DNA of 64,000 nt from Ralstonia sp. 25mfcol4.1 (GTDB taxonomy: Bacteria > Pseudomonadota > Gammaproteobacteria > Burkholderiales > Burkholderiaceae): assembly GCF_900104095.1 (NCBI RefSeq), contig NZ_FNJO01000008.1:124001-188000 (forward strand). The letters are read 5' to 3'. The notes beneath the pieces are model-generated. The model had not been told where the DNA came from. It saw nothing but the letters and a program-made list of their open reading frames with translations, and searched no databases. Shown here piece after piece: positions 46,867 to 57,385 of this stretch. Numbering within the stretch: the stretch's first letter is position 1; every line of letters begins with the position of its first letter. The position numbers and the translations under genes are program-made.

Positions 46867-47910
46867 CTAGCCGCCGAGCCCGGCCAGCCATGCATCCGCA
46901 TCGTCGATGCCGAATTCGATCCACATCGGCAGGTGATCGCTGATCCGATAGGTGCGCCAGTCCTTGAAGCTTCGCCCCGGCCGGGTCCGGCGTTCGGACG
47001 CGTAGGCATCGGCGTCGGCCAGGCGATAGACGTGCTCGTACACGTCGAACACGCCGGCGCGGCCGGTCGGTGCCATGCGCGACAGCCGCCGGAAATAGGC
47101 AATCTGGTCGTAGTGCCGGTTCTTGTCCACGTTCGAACCGGGCACGGACTGCAGCGGCTCGGGCACGACGAACCCAGCCCGGGTGATCGCCTCCATCGTC
47201 ACGTCGCGCCGGTTGAAGATATTGAAGTCGCCGAGCAGGATCAGGTTGCCCGGGTCGGCCTTCACGCCGGGCGCCGGCTGCGGCGCGGCCGACAGCTTGC
47301 CGGCCGCCTTGGCAACGGTCTGGCTGAAGGCGGTGATCTCCGCCAGCCGCCGCGCGTCATCGGGCTTGCCGGTGCCGTAGTAGATATGGACCGTGGCCAG
47401 CGTCAGGTACGCCCACCCGGCCTGGAAGCCGGCCAGGTATGGCGAGCGCGCCAGTTGCACCGGGGCCGGCCCCGCCCTGCCCGCCCTGGGCAGCACCAGT
47501 TCCGCAGCCAGCCCGGTAAAGCGTACCTTGCGGCGGTCGTACAGATAGGCCATGCGCTCGGCATTGCCGGACGTGCCCAGCGTGACATCGGTCACCAGAT
47601 AGCCCCACCACGGCCCCAGCATGCGCTGCAGCCGCTGCAACGGGTACAGGCCGTCCCTGACTTCCTGGATGGCGATCAGGTCGAAGCGGCTCAGCACCTC
47701 GGCGATATAGAGGTAGGACTCTTCCGAACGATAGCCGTACTTGCCGCTGTCGAACTCGCGGATATTCCACGTGGCCAGCAGCAGCGTATCGGTAGCCGTG
47801 CGCGCGGGGATCTGGTTGGCCAGCGCCTGGCGCAAGCGCGTGAGGCCTTCGATGGTGCGGGCACGCGCATGCGTATCGGCGATGTCGGCAAGGAAGTCGT
47901 AGTGGGTCAT
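46867..47910 (-). CDS. Endonuclease/exonuclease/phosphatase-family protein
   Basis: A 347-residue EEP-fold protein. LLATWNIREFD (about 44-54), AIQEV (metal-binding Glu), LILLGDFNIFN and the final SDHLPMW give the complete set of catalytic motifs for a Mg-dependent phosphodiesterase or phosphatase. There is no signal peptide. The substrate (DNA, lipid or inositol phosphate) is unknown. The frame runs far upstream to 49683, but only as antisense of the next gene; the ATG at 47910 opens the conserved part. Confidence 0.87.
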   Translation of the reverse strand: MTHYDFLADIADTHARARTIEGLTRLRQALANQIPARTATDTLLLATWNIREFDSGKYGYRSEESYLYIAEVLSRFDLIAIQEVRDGLYPLQRLQRMLGPWWGYLVTDVTLGTSGNAERMAYLYDRRKVRFTGLAAELVLPRAGRAGPAPVQLARSPYLAGFQAGWAYLTLATVHIYYGTGKPDDARRLAEITAFSQTVAKAAGKLSAAPQPAPGVKADPGNLILLGDFNIFNRRDVTMEAITRAGFVVPEPLQSVPGSNVDKNRHYDQIAYFRRLSRMAPTGRAGVFDVYEHVYRLADADAYASERRTRPGRSFKDWRTYRISDHLPMWIEFGIDDADAWLAGLGG

Positions 47911-48120
47911 GGGATGGCACCACATTGAAAGCCGGCCATCGTCAGGCCCGTGCTTGGCGCCTGCGTTGGCCTGCATCAAGCGCGCGGCTGGATGACGCCA
48001 ATTCCAACGGACTACGATGCCGCGCCGCCGCCCATGATCCGCGTCAACGCCCTCCGTTGCCCCCGCAAATACGATGGCTCGCATCGTTGACAACACAACG
48101 ACCATCAAGGGACAGACGCC

Positions 48121-49644
48121 ATGAATCACGCCACTGGTACCACCGCAGGGAATCCTGAAGCTGGCCTTTCGCCAGCATCCAAGCGCGCGCAGCCGCCGAA
48201 CTTCGCCGGGAACGACCGGGTGCTGTTCGGCATCGTGCTGGGCGTACTGACGTTCTGGCTGTTCGCGCAGACCACGCTGAACATTGCGCCGGACATGGGC
48301 GCCACGCTGGGCCTGTCGCCCACCACGATGAACATCGCCGTGGCCATCACCGCGTTGTTCTCCGGCATTTTCATCGTCTTCATGGGCGGCATCGCAGACC
48401 GCGTGGGGCGCTACCGCATCCTGCAGCTCGGCTTTTGCCTGAGCATCGCGGGCTCGCTGCTGGTGGCGATCGCACCGGCCGGCCCGCTGGCCATGCCCTG
48501 CCTGCTGGCGGGCCGCGCGCTGCAGGGCCTGTCGGCGGCGTGCATCATGCCGTCGAGCCTGGCGCTGATCAAGACGTACTGGCCCGGCAAGGCACGCCAG
48601 CGCGCCATCAGCATCTGGTCGATCGGATCGTGGGGCGGTTCGGGCGTGTGCGCGATCTTCGGCGGCACGATCACGGCCCAGTTCGGCTGGCGGGCGATCT
48701 TCTTCCTGTCGATCGCGGCGGCCGTGGCCGGCCTGTTGATGATCCGGGGCACGCCGGAAAGCCGGGCGGAGGACCGGCAAGACGCGAAGATCGACCGCAA
48801 GGGCATCTTCACGTTCATGGTGGCGATGATCGCGCTGCAGGTGGTGGTCACCCAGGGAGCCCGGTTCGGCTGGACCAGCGTCAACACGCTGTTGCTGGCG
48901 GCGGTCGTGGTGATCTTCGGCTTCGTGTTCCTGCGTCACGAGGCCCGCGCCGCAGATCCGTTTATCGACTTCCGCCTGTTCCGAAGCAGCACCTATACCG
49001 GCGCGACGATCTCCAACTTCATGCTCAACGGCGTGGCCGGCACGCTGATCGTGGTCATGCAGCTGGCGCAACTGGGCGGCAACATGAGCGCCCAGCAGGC
49101 CGGCGTGCTGACCATCGGCTTCGCCATCACGATCATTGCGTTTATCCGCGTCGGCGAAAAGCTGTTGCAGCGATTTGGCGCCCGCAAGCCGATGTTGTGG
49201 GGCTGCGCGCTGACCGCCGCGTCGGTGGTCTGCCTGGGGATGACGCAACTGACGCTGGCCGACTACAAGATCGTCGCCACCATCGGCTTTGCGCTGCAGG
49301 GCATCGGCCTGGCTTTCTATGCCACTCCATCCACCGACGCCGCGCTGTCCGCCCTGCCGCCGGACCAGGCGGGCTCCGGGGCCGGCATCTACAAGATGGC
49401 GTCGTCGCTGGGCGGCGCATTCGGCGTGGCCATCTCGGCCGCGATCTTCACCGCCGTGCGCACCCATGCCGAAGGTGGGCAGATGCTCGACGGCCTGATC
49501 CACTTCCAGGGCGCCCAGGACCAGGTGGCCGTGCGTACGGCGGCCATCCTGGCGTTGGCATTCAACCTCTGCATGGTCGTCGTGGCGGCCATTTCGATCA
49601 TGGCGACCATCCCGCGCGCCAAACCCGGCCTGCCTGCCCGCTAA
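48121..49644 (+). CDS. MFS drug exporter, DHA2 family (14 helices)
   Basis: A 507-residue transporter with 14 predicted helices, fitting the DHA2 class (QacA/SmvA/EmrB-like). Motif A (GGIADRVGRYRILQLG) follows helix two, and motif C-like GSWGGSGVCAIFGG lies in helix five. It probably pumps cationic or lipophilic compounds by proton antiport. The start at 48121 is supported by AAGGGA upstream. The amidohydrolase gene follows on the same strand after 85 bases. Confidence 0.88.
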   Translation: MNHATGTTAGNPEAGLSPASKRAQPPNFAGNDRVLFGIVLGVLTFWLFAQTTLNIAPDMGATLGLSPTTMNIAVAITALFSGIFIVFMGGIADRVGRYRILQLGFCLSIAGSLLVAIAPAGPLAMPCLLAGRALQGLSAACIMPSSLALIKTYWPGKARQRAISIWSIGSWGGSGVCAIFGGTITAQFGWRAIFFLSIAAAVAGLLMIRGTPESRAEDRQDAKIDRKGIFTFMVAMIALQVVVTQGARFGWTSVNTLLLAAVVVIFGFVFLRHEARAADPFIDFRLFRSSTYTGATISNFMLNGVAGTLIVVMQLAQLGGNMSAQQAGVLTIGFAITIIAFIRVGEKLLQRFGARKPMLWGCALTAASVVCLGMTQLTLADYKIVATIGFALQGIGLAFYATPSTDAALSALPPDQAGSGAGIYKMASSLGGAFGVAISAAIFTAVRTHAEGGQMLDGLIHFQGAQDQVAVRTAAILALAFNLCMVVVAAISIMATIPRAKPGLPAR

Positions 49645-49729
49645 TGGGCCGGTATCTGCGCACGGTGACGCTTGCGACTGCACCTTTTATGTCTTCCGTA
49701 TTGATGTCCTCATCCAGGAGGCCTGTTCC

Positions 49730-50962
49730 ATGTCTGCATCCATCGTTCTCATTTGCGGCAACCTGTTCGACGGTCTCGGCGACGCCCTGCAGGGGCCCAC
49801 CGAAATCCTCATCGAACATGACGCGATTGCCGCCATCGGCCCGTCCGTCGCACGGCCGCGCAATGCCCGGGTGATCGACCTGTCCCATCGCACGATTGCG
49901 CCGGGCTTTATCGACACGCACGTTCACCTGTTCCTGGACGGGATGAACCTGAAGCAGCAGATCCTGCAGTCCAGCGCCGGCAAGGCGCTGGCTGGCCTGA
50001 GCCTTGCCCGCCAGTACATGCGCCATGGCTTCACCACCCTGCGCGACCTTGGCACGTTCGACGATGACTGGCCGGGGCTGGAGCTGCGCAACGCCATTAA
50101 CGCGGGCCGTCTGACTGGCCCCCGCCTGTTCGTGGCGCCGCACATGATCAGCGGATCTGGCGGCCATGGCGACATGCAGGGCGCGCTGCCGTGCCGCTGC
50201 CATCTGGGGCTGTCGAAAACGGCCGACTCTCCCGCCGAGATCCGCAAGCAGGTGCGTTGCCAGGCCGCGCACGGCGCCGACTGGATCAAGACCATGAACA
50301 CCGGCGGCTACATGAGCTTTGGCGACGACCCGGCGCGCGTGACGTGGTTCGACGAAGAGATGGAGGCCGCAGCAGCCGCCGCCCATCAGCTGGGCCTGCC
50401 GGTTTCCGTGCACACGGGCGCAGCTGAAGGCTGCAAGCAGGCCCTGCGCGCCGGCGCACGCAGCCTGGAACATTGCTATCTCATCGACGACGAAGGCATT
50501 GCGCTGGCCGAGGCATCGGGCGCCTTCCTGGTGCCGACCATGCAGATGACGCTGGAAGACAAGGACATGCTGGCGGCCAACACCTTGCCGCCGCAGGCCG
50601 TCTGGAAGTTCACGCGCGATCTGCCCGAGATCGAGCGGGCCCAGCTCCGCATGGCCAACAGCCGCGCCCACATCGCGCTGGGCACCGACTGCGGCATGTT
50701 TCCGTTCTCACGCGGCATTCTCGAATTCCAGGCCATGGTGGCGGCCGGCCTGTCACCGGCCCGGGCGCTGCGTGCGGGCACCAGCGTGGCCGCCGCCCTG
50801 CTGCAGCGCACGGACATCGGCGTACTTGAAGTCGGACGCCAGGCCGACATCGTGGCGATGCCAGGCGACCCGCTGGCCGACATCGCGGCCACCGCCCAGG
50901 TGGACTTTGTCATGCGCGGCGGACGCATTTACCGATTTGGCGATCTCGACCTGCCGGGTTGA
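49730..50962 (+). CDS. Metal-dependent amidohydrolase (imidazolonepropionase-like/prolidase-like)
   Basis: A 410-residue enzyme of the amidohydrolase superfamily. The metal-binding HVH is His64/His66 (IDTHVHL), Lys187 of WIKTMNTGG is the likely carbamylated bridge, and further ligands are in VHTGA, LEHCY and GTDCG. The arrangement resembles the Xaa-Pro/Xaa-Arg dipeptidase subgroup. No signal peptide is visible, so it acts in the cytoplasm. AGGAGG gives a strong start. A shared transcript with the DHA2 exporter upstream is possible. Confidence 0.87.
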   Translation: MSASIVLICGNLFDGLGDALQGPTEILIEHDAIAAIGPSVARPRNARVIDLSHRTIAPGFIDTHVHLFLDGMNLKQQILQSSAGKALAGLSLARQYMRHGFTTLRDLGTFDDDWPGLELRNAINAGRLTGPRLFVAPHMISGSGGHGDMQGALPCRCHLGLSKTADSPAEIRKQVRCQAAHGADWIKTMNTGGYMSFGDDPARVTWFDEEMEAAAAAAHQLGLPVSVHTGAAEGCKQALRAGARSLEHCYLIDDEGIALAEASGAFLVPTMQMTLEDKDMLAANTLPPQAVWKFTRDLPEIERAQLRMANSRAHIALGTDCGMFPFSRGILEFQAMVAAGLSPARALRAGTSVAAALLQRTDIGVLEVGRQADIVAMPGDPLADIAATAQVDFVMRGGRIYRFGDLDLPG

Positions 50963-51093
50963 GGCCCGCCCCCAGCCTGAAAAATCGTCGAAACACCAAC
51001 CGGAGATCTTCGGAAGCATCCACGGCATGCCGTAATTCCAACGTAGAATTCGACAGCCGGCGCGCAGCACCGGCGCATTGTCTTGACATCTGG

Positions 51094-52269
51094 ATGTACG
51101 TCGATCTCCTTACCCTTTACCTTCTGGCAATTGGAACGCTGCTCGCCAGTGCGGGCATGATGTTCTGGGAACACGTGGCCAATCCCCGGCACGGCAAGGC
51201 CTTGCGCATTCTGTCGGCGGGATTTGCGACGCTTGCCGTGGGCTGCGTGACGGTACTCTTCCGGCGCGCGGCGCCCGGTATGCTCGGATCGGCACTCGCC
51301 AATCTGGTAATGCTGTGCGGCTACCTGCTGATCCTCAACGGCGTTGCTGCGCTCAGTGACCGACGCTACCGCCTCACCATCGGCGTGGTGCTGATCGGCA
51401 TGGCCGTCGTTTGGGCAGTTGGCGGCGCACGATGGGTAGACGCCATTTGGAACTACGTCAGCGCCTTCCCCATTGCCCTTATCAGCGCCATGACCGCACG
51501 GGAAATGCGGCGTTGTGATGCGTTGAAACCGTTCTTCGCGCGTCACATCGTCGTGGCTGTGGCGTGCATCCACGCCCTGCTCTACGCCGGGCGCGCCTTT
51601 GTGCTGCCCTGGCTCGTGTCTGCGTACGGGCCTGCCATGCAGGGCATCGCCAGCAAGATCACCATGTACGAGGGTGTCCTGTATTCGGTGATCCTGCCGA
51701 TGACGATCCTGAAGCTGATCCGCGAAGACAGCCACACCCAGTTGCTGATGGAATCCCAGACCGACTACCTGACCCGCCTGGGCAACCGCCGGTGGTTTTT
51801 TGAACAGGGCCAACGCATTCTGGCGGCAGCAGACCTCCGCCGGCCGGTAGCCGTGCTGGCTTTCGACCTCGATCAGTTCAAGGCCATCAACGACCGCTAC
51901 GGCCACCAGGCCGGCGACGAGGTGCTGAAATCGTTCGCGGAAATCGCCCGGGGCGTGATGGGCCCGCATATCCTTTTCGCCCGCATCGGGGGCGAGGAAT
52001 TCGCGGCATTGCTATATGGCGCCGACGCGCAGCGCGCTGGCACGCTTGGCGAAACCGTGGCGGCGCAGTTTGCCGAGAATATCGCCGCCCGTATCGGCGG
52101 CGTGGGCATCCCGGCGACAGTCAGCATCGGGCTGGCGCACTTCGAGCAGGAAACGCCAGTGCTCAGTGATGCACTTGTCGCTGCTGACCAGGCGTTGTAC
52201 CGGGCGAAGGCGCTGGGTGGGAATCGTCTGGAAATCGCGCAAACCGAGGAGCGTTCGGCGGCGGTGTGA
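51094..52269 (+). CDS. Membrane-bound diguanylate cyclase (GGEEF)
   Basis: A 391-residue protein with six or seven N-terminal membrane helices (to about residue 200) and a C-terminal GGDEF domain. The active-site loop is GGEEF at 299-303, a catalytically competent form, and the preceding FDLDQFKAINDRYGHQAGD is intact. An inhibitory RxxD site is not obvious in the usual place. It should make cyclic di-GMP at the inner membrane, affecting motility and biofilm. The ATG at 51094 begins just before the first helix; the ribosome site is weak. Confidence 0.9.
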   Translation: MYVDLLTLYLLAIGTLLASAGMMFWEHVANPRHGKALRILSAGFATLAVGCVTVLFRRAAPGMLGSALANLVMLCGYLLILNGVAALSDRRYRLTIGVVLIGMAVVWAVGGARWVDAIWNYVSAFPIALISAMTAREMRRCDALKPFFARHIVVAVACIHALLYAGRAFVLPWLVSAYGPAMQGIASKITMYEGVLYSVILPMTILKLIREDSHTQLLMESQTDYLTRLGNRRWFFEQGQRILAAADLRRPVAVLAFDLDQFKAINDRYGHQAGDEVLKSFAEIARGVMGPHILFARIGGEEFAALLYGADAQRAGTLGETVAAQFAENIAARIGGVGIPATVSIGLAHFEQETPVLSDALVAADQALYRAKALGGNRLEIAQTEERSAAV

Positions 52270-52395
52270 GGCGGCCGTGGGAGGCCATGTGAGGCGGGGG
52301 TCCGGCAGGCGGATACCGGCTGGCATCCGCCCGATCCGAGATCGGAGCCGGCGCATCCAGCCCTGCAAGGCGCCGGATCGCCTAAGCGCCGGGGA

Positions 52396-54015
52396 TTATT
52401 CCCACTCGATCGTCGCAGGCGGCTTGCCCGAAACGTCGTACACCACGCGATTCAGCCCGCGCACCTCGTTGATGATGCGGTTCGAGCAGCGGCCCAGCAG
52501 CGCGTACGGCAGGTGCGCCCAGTGCGCGGTCATGAAGTCCGTGGTCTGCACGGCGCGCAGCGCCACCACGTAGTCGTACGTGCGGCCATCGCCCATCACG
52601 CCAACGGACTTCACCGGCAGGAACACTGCGAATGCCTGGCTGGTCAGGTCGTACCAGCTCTTGCCCACCTGGTGCGGTTCGCACAGGCCGGCGGCGGCAT
52701 CCTGCTCCGTGGCGATGGTCTTGCGCAGTTCCTCGATGAAGATCGCGTCGGCGCGGCGCAGCAGATCGGCGTAATCGCGCTTCACCTCGCCCAGGATACG
52801 CACGCCCAGGCCCGGGCCCGGGAACGGGTGACGGTAGACCATCTCCGACGGCAGGCCCAGCGCCACGCCCAGTTCGCGCACTTCGTCCTTGAACAGGTCG
52901 CGCAGCGGTTCCAGCAGCTTCAGGCCCAGCGTCTCGGGCAGGCCTCCAACGTTGTGGTGGCTCTTGATCGTGGTCGCCTTCTTGGTCTTGGTGCCGCCCG
53001 ATTCCACCACGTCCGGGTAGATCGTGCCCTGCGCCAGCCACTTGGCATTGCTCAGCTTCTTCGCTTCGGCCTGGAAAACCTCCACGAACTCGCGGCCGAT
53101 GATCTTGCGCTTCTGCTCGGGATCGGTCACGCCGGCCAGGTGTCCCAGGAACTGCTCCGAGGCATCCACGTGGATCACCTTCGCGTGCAGGCGGCCAGCG
53201 AACATGTCCATCACCATCTTGCCTTCGTCCAGGCGCAGCAGGCCGTGATCGACGAACACGCAGGTCAGCTGATCGCCGATGGCGCGATGGATCAGCGCAG
53301 CAGCCACCGACGAATCGACGCCGCCGGACAGGCCCAGGATGACCTCTTCGTCGCCCACCTGCTCGCGGATCTTGGCCACGGCCTCGGCAATGTGGTCGCC
53401 CATCACCCAATCCGGCTTCGCGCCGCAGATCTGCAGCACGAAACGCTCGAGCATCTCGCGACCCTTCGACGTATGCGTGACTTCCGGGTGGAACTGCACG
53501 GCGTAGTAGCCGCGTGCCTCGTCGGCCATGCCGGCGATCGGGCAGCTCGGCGTCGATGCCATCAGCTTGAAGCCATCGGGCAGCGCGGTCACCTTGTCGC
53601 CGTGGCTCATCCAGACCTTCAGCATGCCGTGGCCTTCCGGCGTGCTGAAATCCTCGATGTCCTTGAGCAGGTTCGTGTGGCCATGGGCGCGGACTTCCGC
53701 GTAGCCAAACTCGCGCGAATCGCTCCATTCGACCTTGCCGCCCAGCTGCACGGCCATGGTCTGCATGCCGTAGCAGATGCCCAGCACCGGCACGCCAAGA
53801 TCCCACACGGCCTGCGGTGCGCGCAGCTGGTGGTCTTCGTACGTGCTGGCGTGGCTGCCCGACAGGATCACGCCCTTCGGCGCGAACTCGCGGACGAATT
53901 CATCGGTCACGTCGTTCGGATGGATTTCGCAGTAGACGTGCGCTTCGCGAACGCGGCGGGCGATCAGCTGCGTGACTTGCGAACCGAAATCAAGAATGAG
54001 GATTTTGTCGTGCAT
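52396..54015 (-). CDS. guaA: GMP synthase (glutamine-hydrolysing)
   Basis: A 539-residue two-part enzyme converting XMP to GMP with ATP and glutamine. Glutaminase domain: Cys81 in GICYGMQ and His/Glu in QFHPEVT. Synthetase: ATP pyrophosphatase loop GLSGGVDSS (228-236), then the C-terminal dimerisation domain ending PPATIEWE. The start overlaps the end of the small membrane gene by 26 bases, and guaB lies further upstream on the same strand, so guaB-membrane gene-guaA is probably one operon. Confidence 0.97.
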   Translation of the reverse strand: MHDKILILDFGSQVTQLIARRVREAHVYCEIHPNDVTDEFVREFAPKGVILSGSHASTYEDHQLRAPQAVWDLGVPVLGICYGMQTMAVQLGGKVEWSDSREFGYAEVRAHGHTNLLKDIEDFSTPEGHGMLKVWMSHGDKVTALPDGFKLMASTPSCPIAGMADEARGYYAVQFHPEVTHTSKGREMLERFVLQICGAKPDWVMGDHIAEAVAKIREQVGDEEVILGLSGGVDSSVAAALIHRAIGDQLTCVFVDHGLLRLDEGKMVMDMFAGRLHAKVIHVDASEQFLGHLAGVTDPEQKRKIIGREFVEVFQAEAKKLSNAKWLAQGTIYPDVVESGGTKTKKATTIKSHHNVGGLPETLGLKLLEPLRDLFKDEVRELGVALGLPSEMVYRHPFPGPGLGVRILGEVKRDYADLLRRADAIFIEELRKTIATEQDAAAGLCEPHQVGKSWYDLTSQAFAVFLPVKSVGVMGDGRTYDYVVALRAVQTTDFMTAHWAHLPYALLGRCSNRIINEVRGLNRVVYDVSGKPPATIEWE

Positions 54016-54655
54016 GATTGGCAGTGGGCAGTGCGTCCGGATCGGGTTCGGTCATGACTTCGGTGCCCGGACCATAGCCGGGCGGTGGCGTGATGACCGG
54101 CTCGCGCCGGTATTCGGGGGATGCGGGGGACGTCGCCGGGCGCGCCGGGCGGCCAACGCCGCTGTCGGCGACATCGGTCACGTCAGTGACGTCGGTCGGA
54201 TATGGAACGCCGGCGGCACGCGCGTCACGGTCGGCCTTGGCCTGGTCGGCCAGCGCGCGTTCGCGCAGCCGCACCTTCTTGGCCGAAGGGATCTGCACGA
54301 TGGCGAAGAACAGCAGCATGGCCGCCATCGTCAGCAGCCAGACCTTGCCGGCCGGCTGGACGGGCATGTCCAGGAACAGCGTCCAGGCGGCCACCAGTAT
54401 CGCGCTGGCCAGGTTGATCAACCCGGCGACGCGCGCCACGGGCACCGTCATATGTCCATTGAATGTGGCCGTGAACAGCAGCCATGACATGCCGAGCGTG
54501 GCCACGCCCAGCAGCTGCCCGAACAGGGCCGGCTCCGGCACCGGCAGTTGCAGCGCGGCGTACAGCGTGGTGAACGGCGACATCAGCAGCAGCAGGCCAA
54601 GCAGCAAGTCGAGCAGCGCATCGAAAAACAGCACGGCTCGCAGCAATACCTTCAT
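53990..54655 (-). CDS. Four-helix membrane protein between guaB and guaA
   Basis: A 221-residue protein with four membrane helices (about 5-25, 45-63, 75-95 and 103-122) and a polar cytoplasmic tail rich in Pro. The tail includes [11 protein letters not shown], a threefold short repeat. I know no function for it. It overlaps guaA by 26 bases in another frame and starts 94 bases after guaB. Codon use matches the neighbours, so it is a real gene. Confidence 0.82.
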   Translation of the reverse strand: MKVLLRAVLFFDALLDLLLGLLLLMSPFTTLYAALQLPVPEPALFGQLLGVATLGMSWLLFTATFNGHMTVPVARVAGLINLASAILVAAWTLFLDMPVQPAGKVWLLTMAAMLLFFAIVQIPSAKKVRLRERALADQAKADRDARAAGVPYPTDVTDVTDVADSGVGRPARPATSPASPEYRREPVITPPPGYGPGTEVMTEPDPDALPTANHARQNPHS

Positions 54656-54749
54656 GGTCGCTCCTTATTGCGGCGCGGCCGCGCAGGCCCCGTCAACCTC
54701 GACAGAACCGGCGCGGCCGTGGTGCCCGTCAGGGCAGGCCAGATCGACA

Positions 54750-56213
54750 TCAATCGATATGGTAGTTCGGCGCTTCCTTGGTGATCTGCACGTCGTGGAC
54801 ATGCGATTCGCGCATGCCCGCCGCCGTGATCTGCACGAACTCGGCCGATTCGTGCCACTGCGGAATCGAGCTGGCGCCGCAGTAACCCATCGACGCGCGG
54901 ATACCGCCCGTCAGCTGGTGGATGATTGCCTGCACCGGCCCCTTGTACGCCACGCGGCCTTCGATACCTTCCGGCACCAGCTTGTCGACGTTGGCGGTGT
55001 TGTCTTCCTGGAAGTAGCGGTCAGCCGCGCCGTCCTTCATCGCACCGACCGAACCCATGCCACGGTAGCTCTTGAACGAGCGGCCCTGGAACAGGAACAC
55101 CTCGCCCGGGGCTTCCTCGGTACCGGAGAACATGCCGCCCATCATCACGGTGTGGGCACCGGCCGCCAGGGCCTTGGCCACGTCGCCCGAATAGCGCACG
55201 CCGCCATCGGCGATCAGCGGCACGCCCGTGCCCTTGAGCGCCTCGGCCACGTTCGACACGGCCGTGATCTGCGGCACACCCACGCCGGCCACGATACGCG
55301 TCGTGCAGATCGAACCCGGGCCGATACCGACCTTGACGCCATCGGCGCCATGCTCGACCAGCGCCAGCGCAGCAGCGCCGGTGGCGATATTGCCACCCAC
55401 CACCTGCACCTGCGGGAAGTTCTGCTTGACCCAGCGCACGCGGTCCAGCACGCCCTGGCTGTGGCCGTGCGCGGTATCGACAACGATCACGTCGACGCCG
55501 GCCTTGACCAGCAGCTCCACGCGTTCATCGTTGTCCGGGCCCACGCCCACCGCGGCGCCTACGCGCAGCTGGCCGTGTGCATCCTTGCTGGCCAGCGGAT
55601 TGTCCACGGCCTTCTGGATGTCCTTTACCGTGATCAAGCCGCGCAGCTCGAACGCCGCGTTCACCACCAGCACGCGCTCAAGGCGGTGGCGGTTCATCAG
55701 GCGCTTGGCTTCTTCCAGCGGCGCGCCTTCGGCCACCGTCACGAGCTTCTCGCGCGGGGTCATCTTGGCACGCACAGGGGCGTCCAGTTCTTCTTCGAAA
55801 CGCAGGTCGCGGTTTGTGATGATGCCGACGACGGTCTTGCCCTCGAGCACCGGGAAACCCGAAATGCCGTGCTGTTGCGACAGCGCAATCACATCGCGAA
55901 CCTTCATGTCCGGCGAAATGGTGATCGGATCACGCAGCACACCCGATTCGTAGCGCTTCACGCGCGCCACTTCACGGGCCTGGTCGGCGGGCTTCAGGTT
56001 CTTGTGAACGATACCGATACCGCCGGCCTGCGCCATGGCAATGGCCAGGCGCGCTTCCGTCACCGTATCCATGGCGGCGGACAGCAGCGGAATATTAAGT
56101 TCGATCGAACGGGTCAGTCGGGTGCGGAGGGAAACATCCCGGGGCAGGACGGCCGAATAGGCCGGGACGAGCAGCACGTCATCGAATGTGAGTGCTTTCT
56201 GGACAAGACGCAT
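54750..56213 (-). CDS. guaB: IMP dehydrogenase
   Basis: A 487-residue TIM-barrel enzyme that oxidises IMP to XMP with NAD, the rate-setting step to guanine nucleotides. Catalytic Cys303 sits in [11 protein letters not shown], the two CBS domains are at about 93-205, and the flap with the RG(M) motif ([11 protein letters not shown]) is complete. First gene of the gua run; a perfect -10 box lies upstream. Confidence 0.97.
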   Translation of the reverse strand: MRLVQKALTFDDVLLVPAYSAVLPRDVSLRTRLTRSIELNIPLLSAAMDTVTEARLAIAMAQAGGIGIVHKNLKPADQAREVARVKRYESGVLRDPITISPDMKVRDVIALSQQHGISGFPVLEGKTVVGIITNRDLRFEEELDAPVRAKMTPREKLVTVAEGAPLEEAKRLMNRHRLERVLVVNAAFELRGLITVKDIQKAVDNPLASKDAHGQLRVGAAVGVGPDNDERVELLVKAGVDVIVVDTAHGHSQGVLDRVRWVKQNFPQVQVVGGNIATGAAALALVEHGADGVKVGIGPGSICTTRIVAGVGVPQITAVSNVAEALKGTGVPLIADGGVRYSGDVAKALAAGAHTVMMGGMFSGTEEAPGEVFLFQGRSFKSYRGMGSVGAMKDGAADRYFQEDNTANVDKLVPEGIEGRVAYKGPVQAIIHQLTGGIRASMGYCGASSIPQWHESAEFVQITAAGMRESHVHDVQITKEAPNYHID

Positions 56214-56239
56214 AGCGAATCCTCTAGGCGCAAAAGCAG

Positions 56240-56245
56240 ATTATA
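56240..56245 (-). promoter_or_regulatory. Probable guaB promoter -10 element
   Basis: On the minus strand TATAAT stands 27 bases upstream of the guaB ATG. The -35 position (17-base spacing) reads CATCAG, a poor match, so the promoter may need an activator or be growth-rate controlled. Its initiation region also lies within the 115-base divergent gap shared with the EamA gene. Confidence 0.55.
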
Positions 56246-56328
56246 CAGGAATGCAGGATTTGCTGATGCGTTGTTGCAAGCCGTTTGCTATTCTCGGCCA
56301 CCTTTTTCAAGCAAGGCATCGGGAGACC

Positions 56329-57294
56329 ATGGGAATCGGCGTACTTTGCGGGCTGCTGGCGGGCGCGTTCTGGGGAATGGTATTCATCGCGCCCAAGCTG
56401 CTGCCGGCATTTTCCCCCTGGGAACTGGCAATCGGCCGCTACCTGGCGTACGGCCTGGTGGCCCTGGTCGCCGCCCTGCCGCTGATGCGCCGCATCGCCC
56501 GCAAGCTCACACGCGCGGACTGCGTGGCCCTGTTGCGGCAGGCCTTTACGGGCAACCTGCTTTACTACGTACTGCTGGCGTTCGGCGTGCAGCTGGCCGG
56601 CGTGGGGCCCACGTCGCTGATCATCGGCATCCTGCCGATCTCGGTCACGCTGATGGGCCGGCGCGATCATGGCGCCGTGCCGCTGCGCCGCCTGACGCTG
56701 CCACTGCTAGTGGTGGCGGCCGGCATCGCCTGCATCAACGTCGACCTGTTTGCCGGCGGCGGTGGCGGCGCGCACGGCGCGGCCGTGGCGGACGCAACGA
56801 TCCGCCCCGTGTGGCAGAAAATTGCCGGTGTGCTGTGTGCGTCCGGGGCGCTGGTCTGCTGGACGCTCTACGCCGTGGACAACGCGCGCTACTTGCAGCG
56901 GCACCCGCACTTCAGCGGCAACGAGTGGTCGGCGCTCTACGGGCTGTCCACCGGACTGGTGTCGCTGATCCTGGCGATCGCCGGGTGGCTCGCGTTCGGC
57001 GACACGCTGACGGCTCCCGGCAGCGCCCGGGACTGGCAGTGGTTCTGGACCGTCAATGCGGCCGTGGCGCTGGGAGCGTCGCTTATTGGCAACAATCTCT
57101 GGAACGTCTCCAGCCGCCGGTTGCCGCTCACGCTGTCTGGTCAGATGATCGTCTTCGAGACGCTGTTCGCGCTGGCATACGGGTTCGTGTTCGATCACCG
57201 CTGGCCGCGGCCGCTGGAAATCGCCGCAATTGTGTTGCTGATGGCCGGCGTAGCCTGGTCCGTCCGCTTGCATGCGACGGACAAGTCTCAGTAG
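56329..57294 (+). CDS. EamA/DMT-family transporter
   Basis: A 321-residue membrane protein with ten predicted helices in two EamA repeats. GGGAGACC before the ATG and the start MGIGVLCGLLAGAFWGMVF, which opens the first helix, define the start at 56329. DMT transporters export metabolites such as amino acids or purines. Being divergent from guaB invites the idea of a purine link, but nothing in the sequence proves it. Confidence 0.87.
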   Translation: MGIGVLCGLLAGAFWGMVFIAPKLLPAFSPWELAIGRYLAYGLVALVAALPLMRRIARKLTRADCVALLRQAFTGNLLYYVLLAFGVQLAGVGPTSLIIGILPISVTLMGRRDHGAVPLRRLTLPLLVVAAGIACINVDLFAGGGGGAHGAAVADATIRPVWQKIAGVLCASGALVCWTLYAVDNARYLQRHPHFSGNEWSALYGLSTGLVSLILAIAGWLAFGDTLTAPGSARDWQWFWTVNAAVALGASLIGNNLWNVSSRRLPLTLSGQMIVFETLFALAYGFVFDHRWPRPLEIAAIVLLMAGVAWSVRLHATDKSQ

Positions 57295-57385
57295 ACTAGC
57301 GGCCAATGCTGCGTGGGTCACACAAAAGTCAACCCCACTGGCGACTGATGCTCACATAACCGCTCGACCCGCTCACGATTTCGCC

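Noticed and set aside
46722..49683. Very long minus-strand frames extending the DUF1993 and EEP genes upstream
   Set aside because: The extensions are antisense to the DHA2 exporter or non-coding. Conserved sequence begins at the ATGs at 46721 and 47910.
54180..54192. Palindrome ACGTCAGTGACGT
   Set aside because: It is a by-product of codons for the repeated Thr-Asp-Val in the membrane protein and lies in the middle of a gene.
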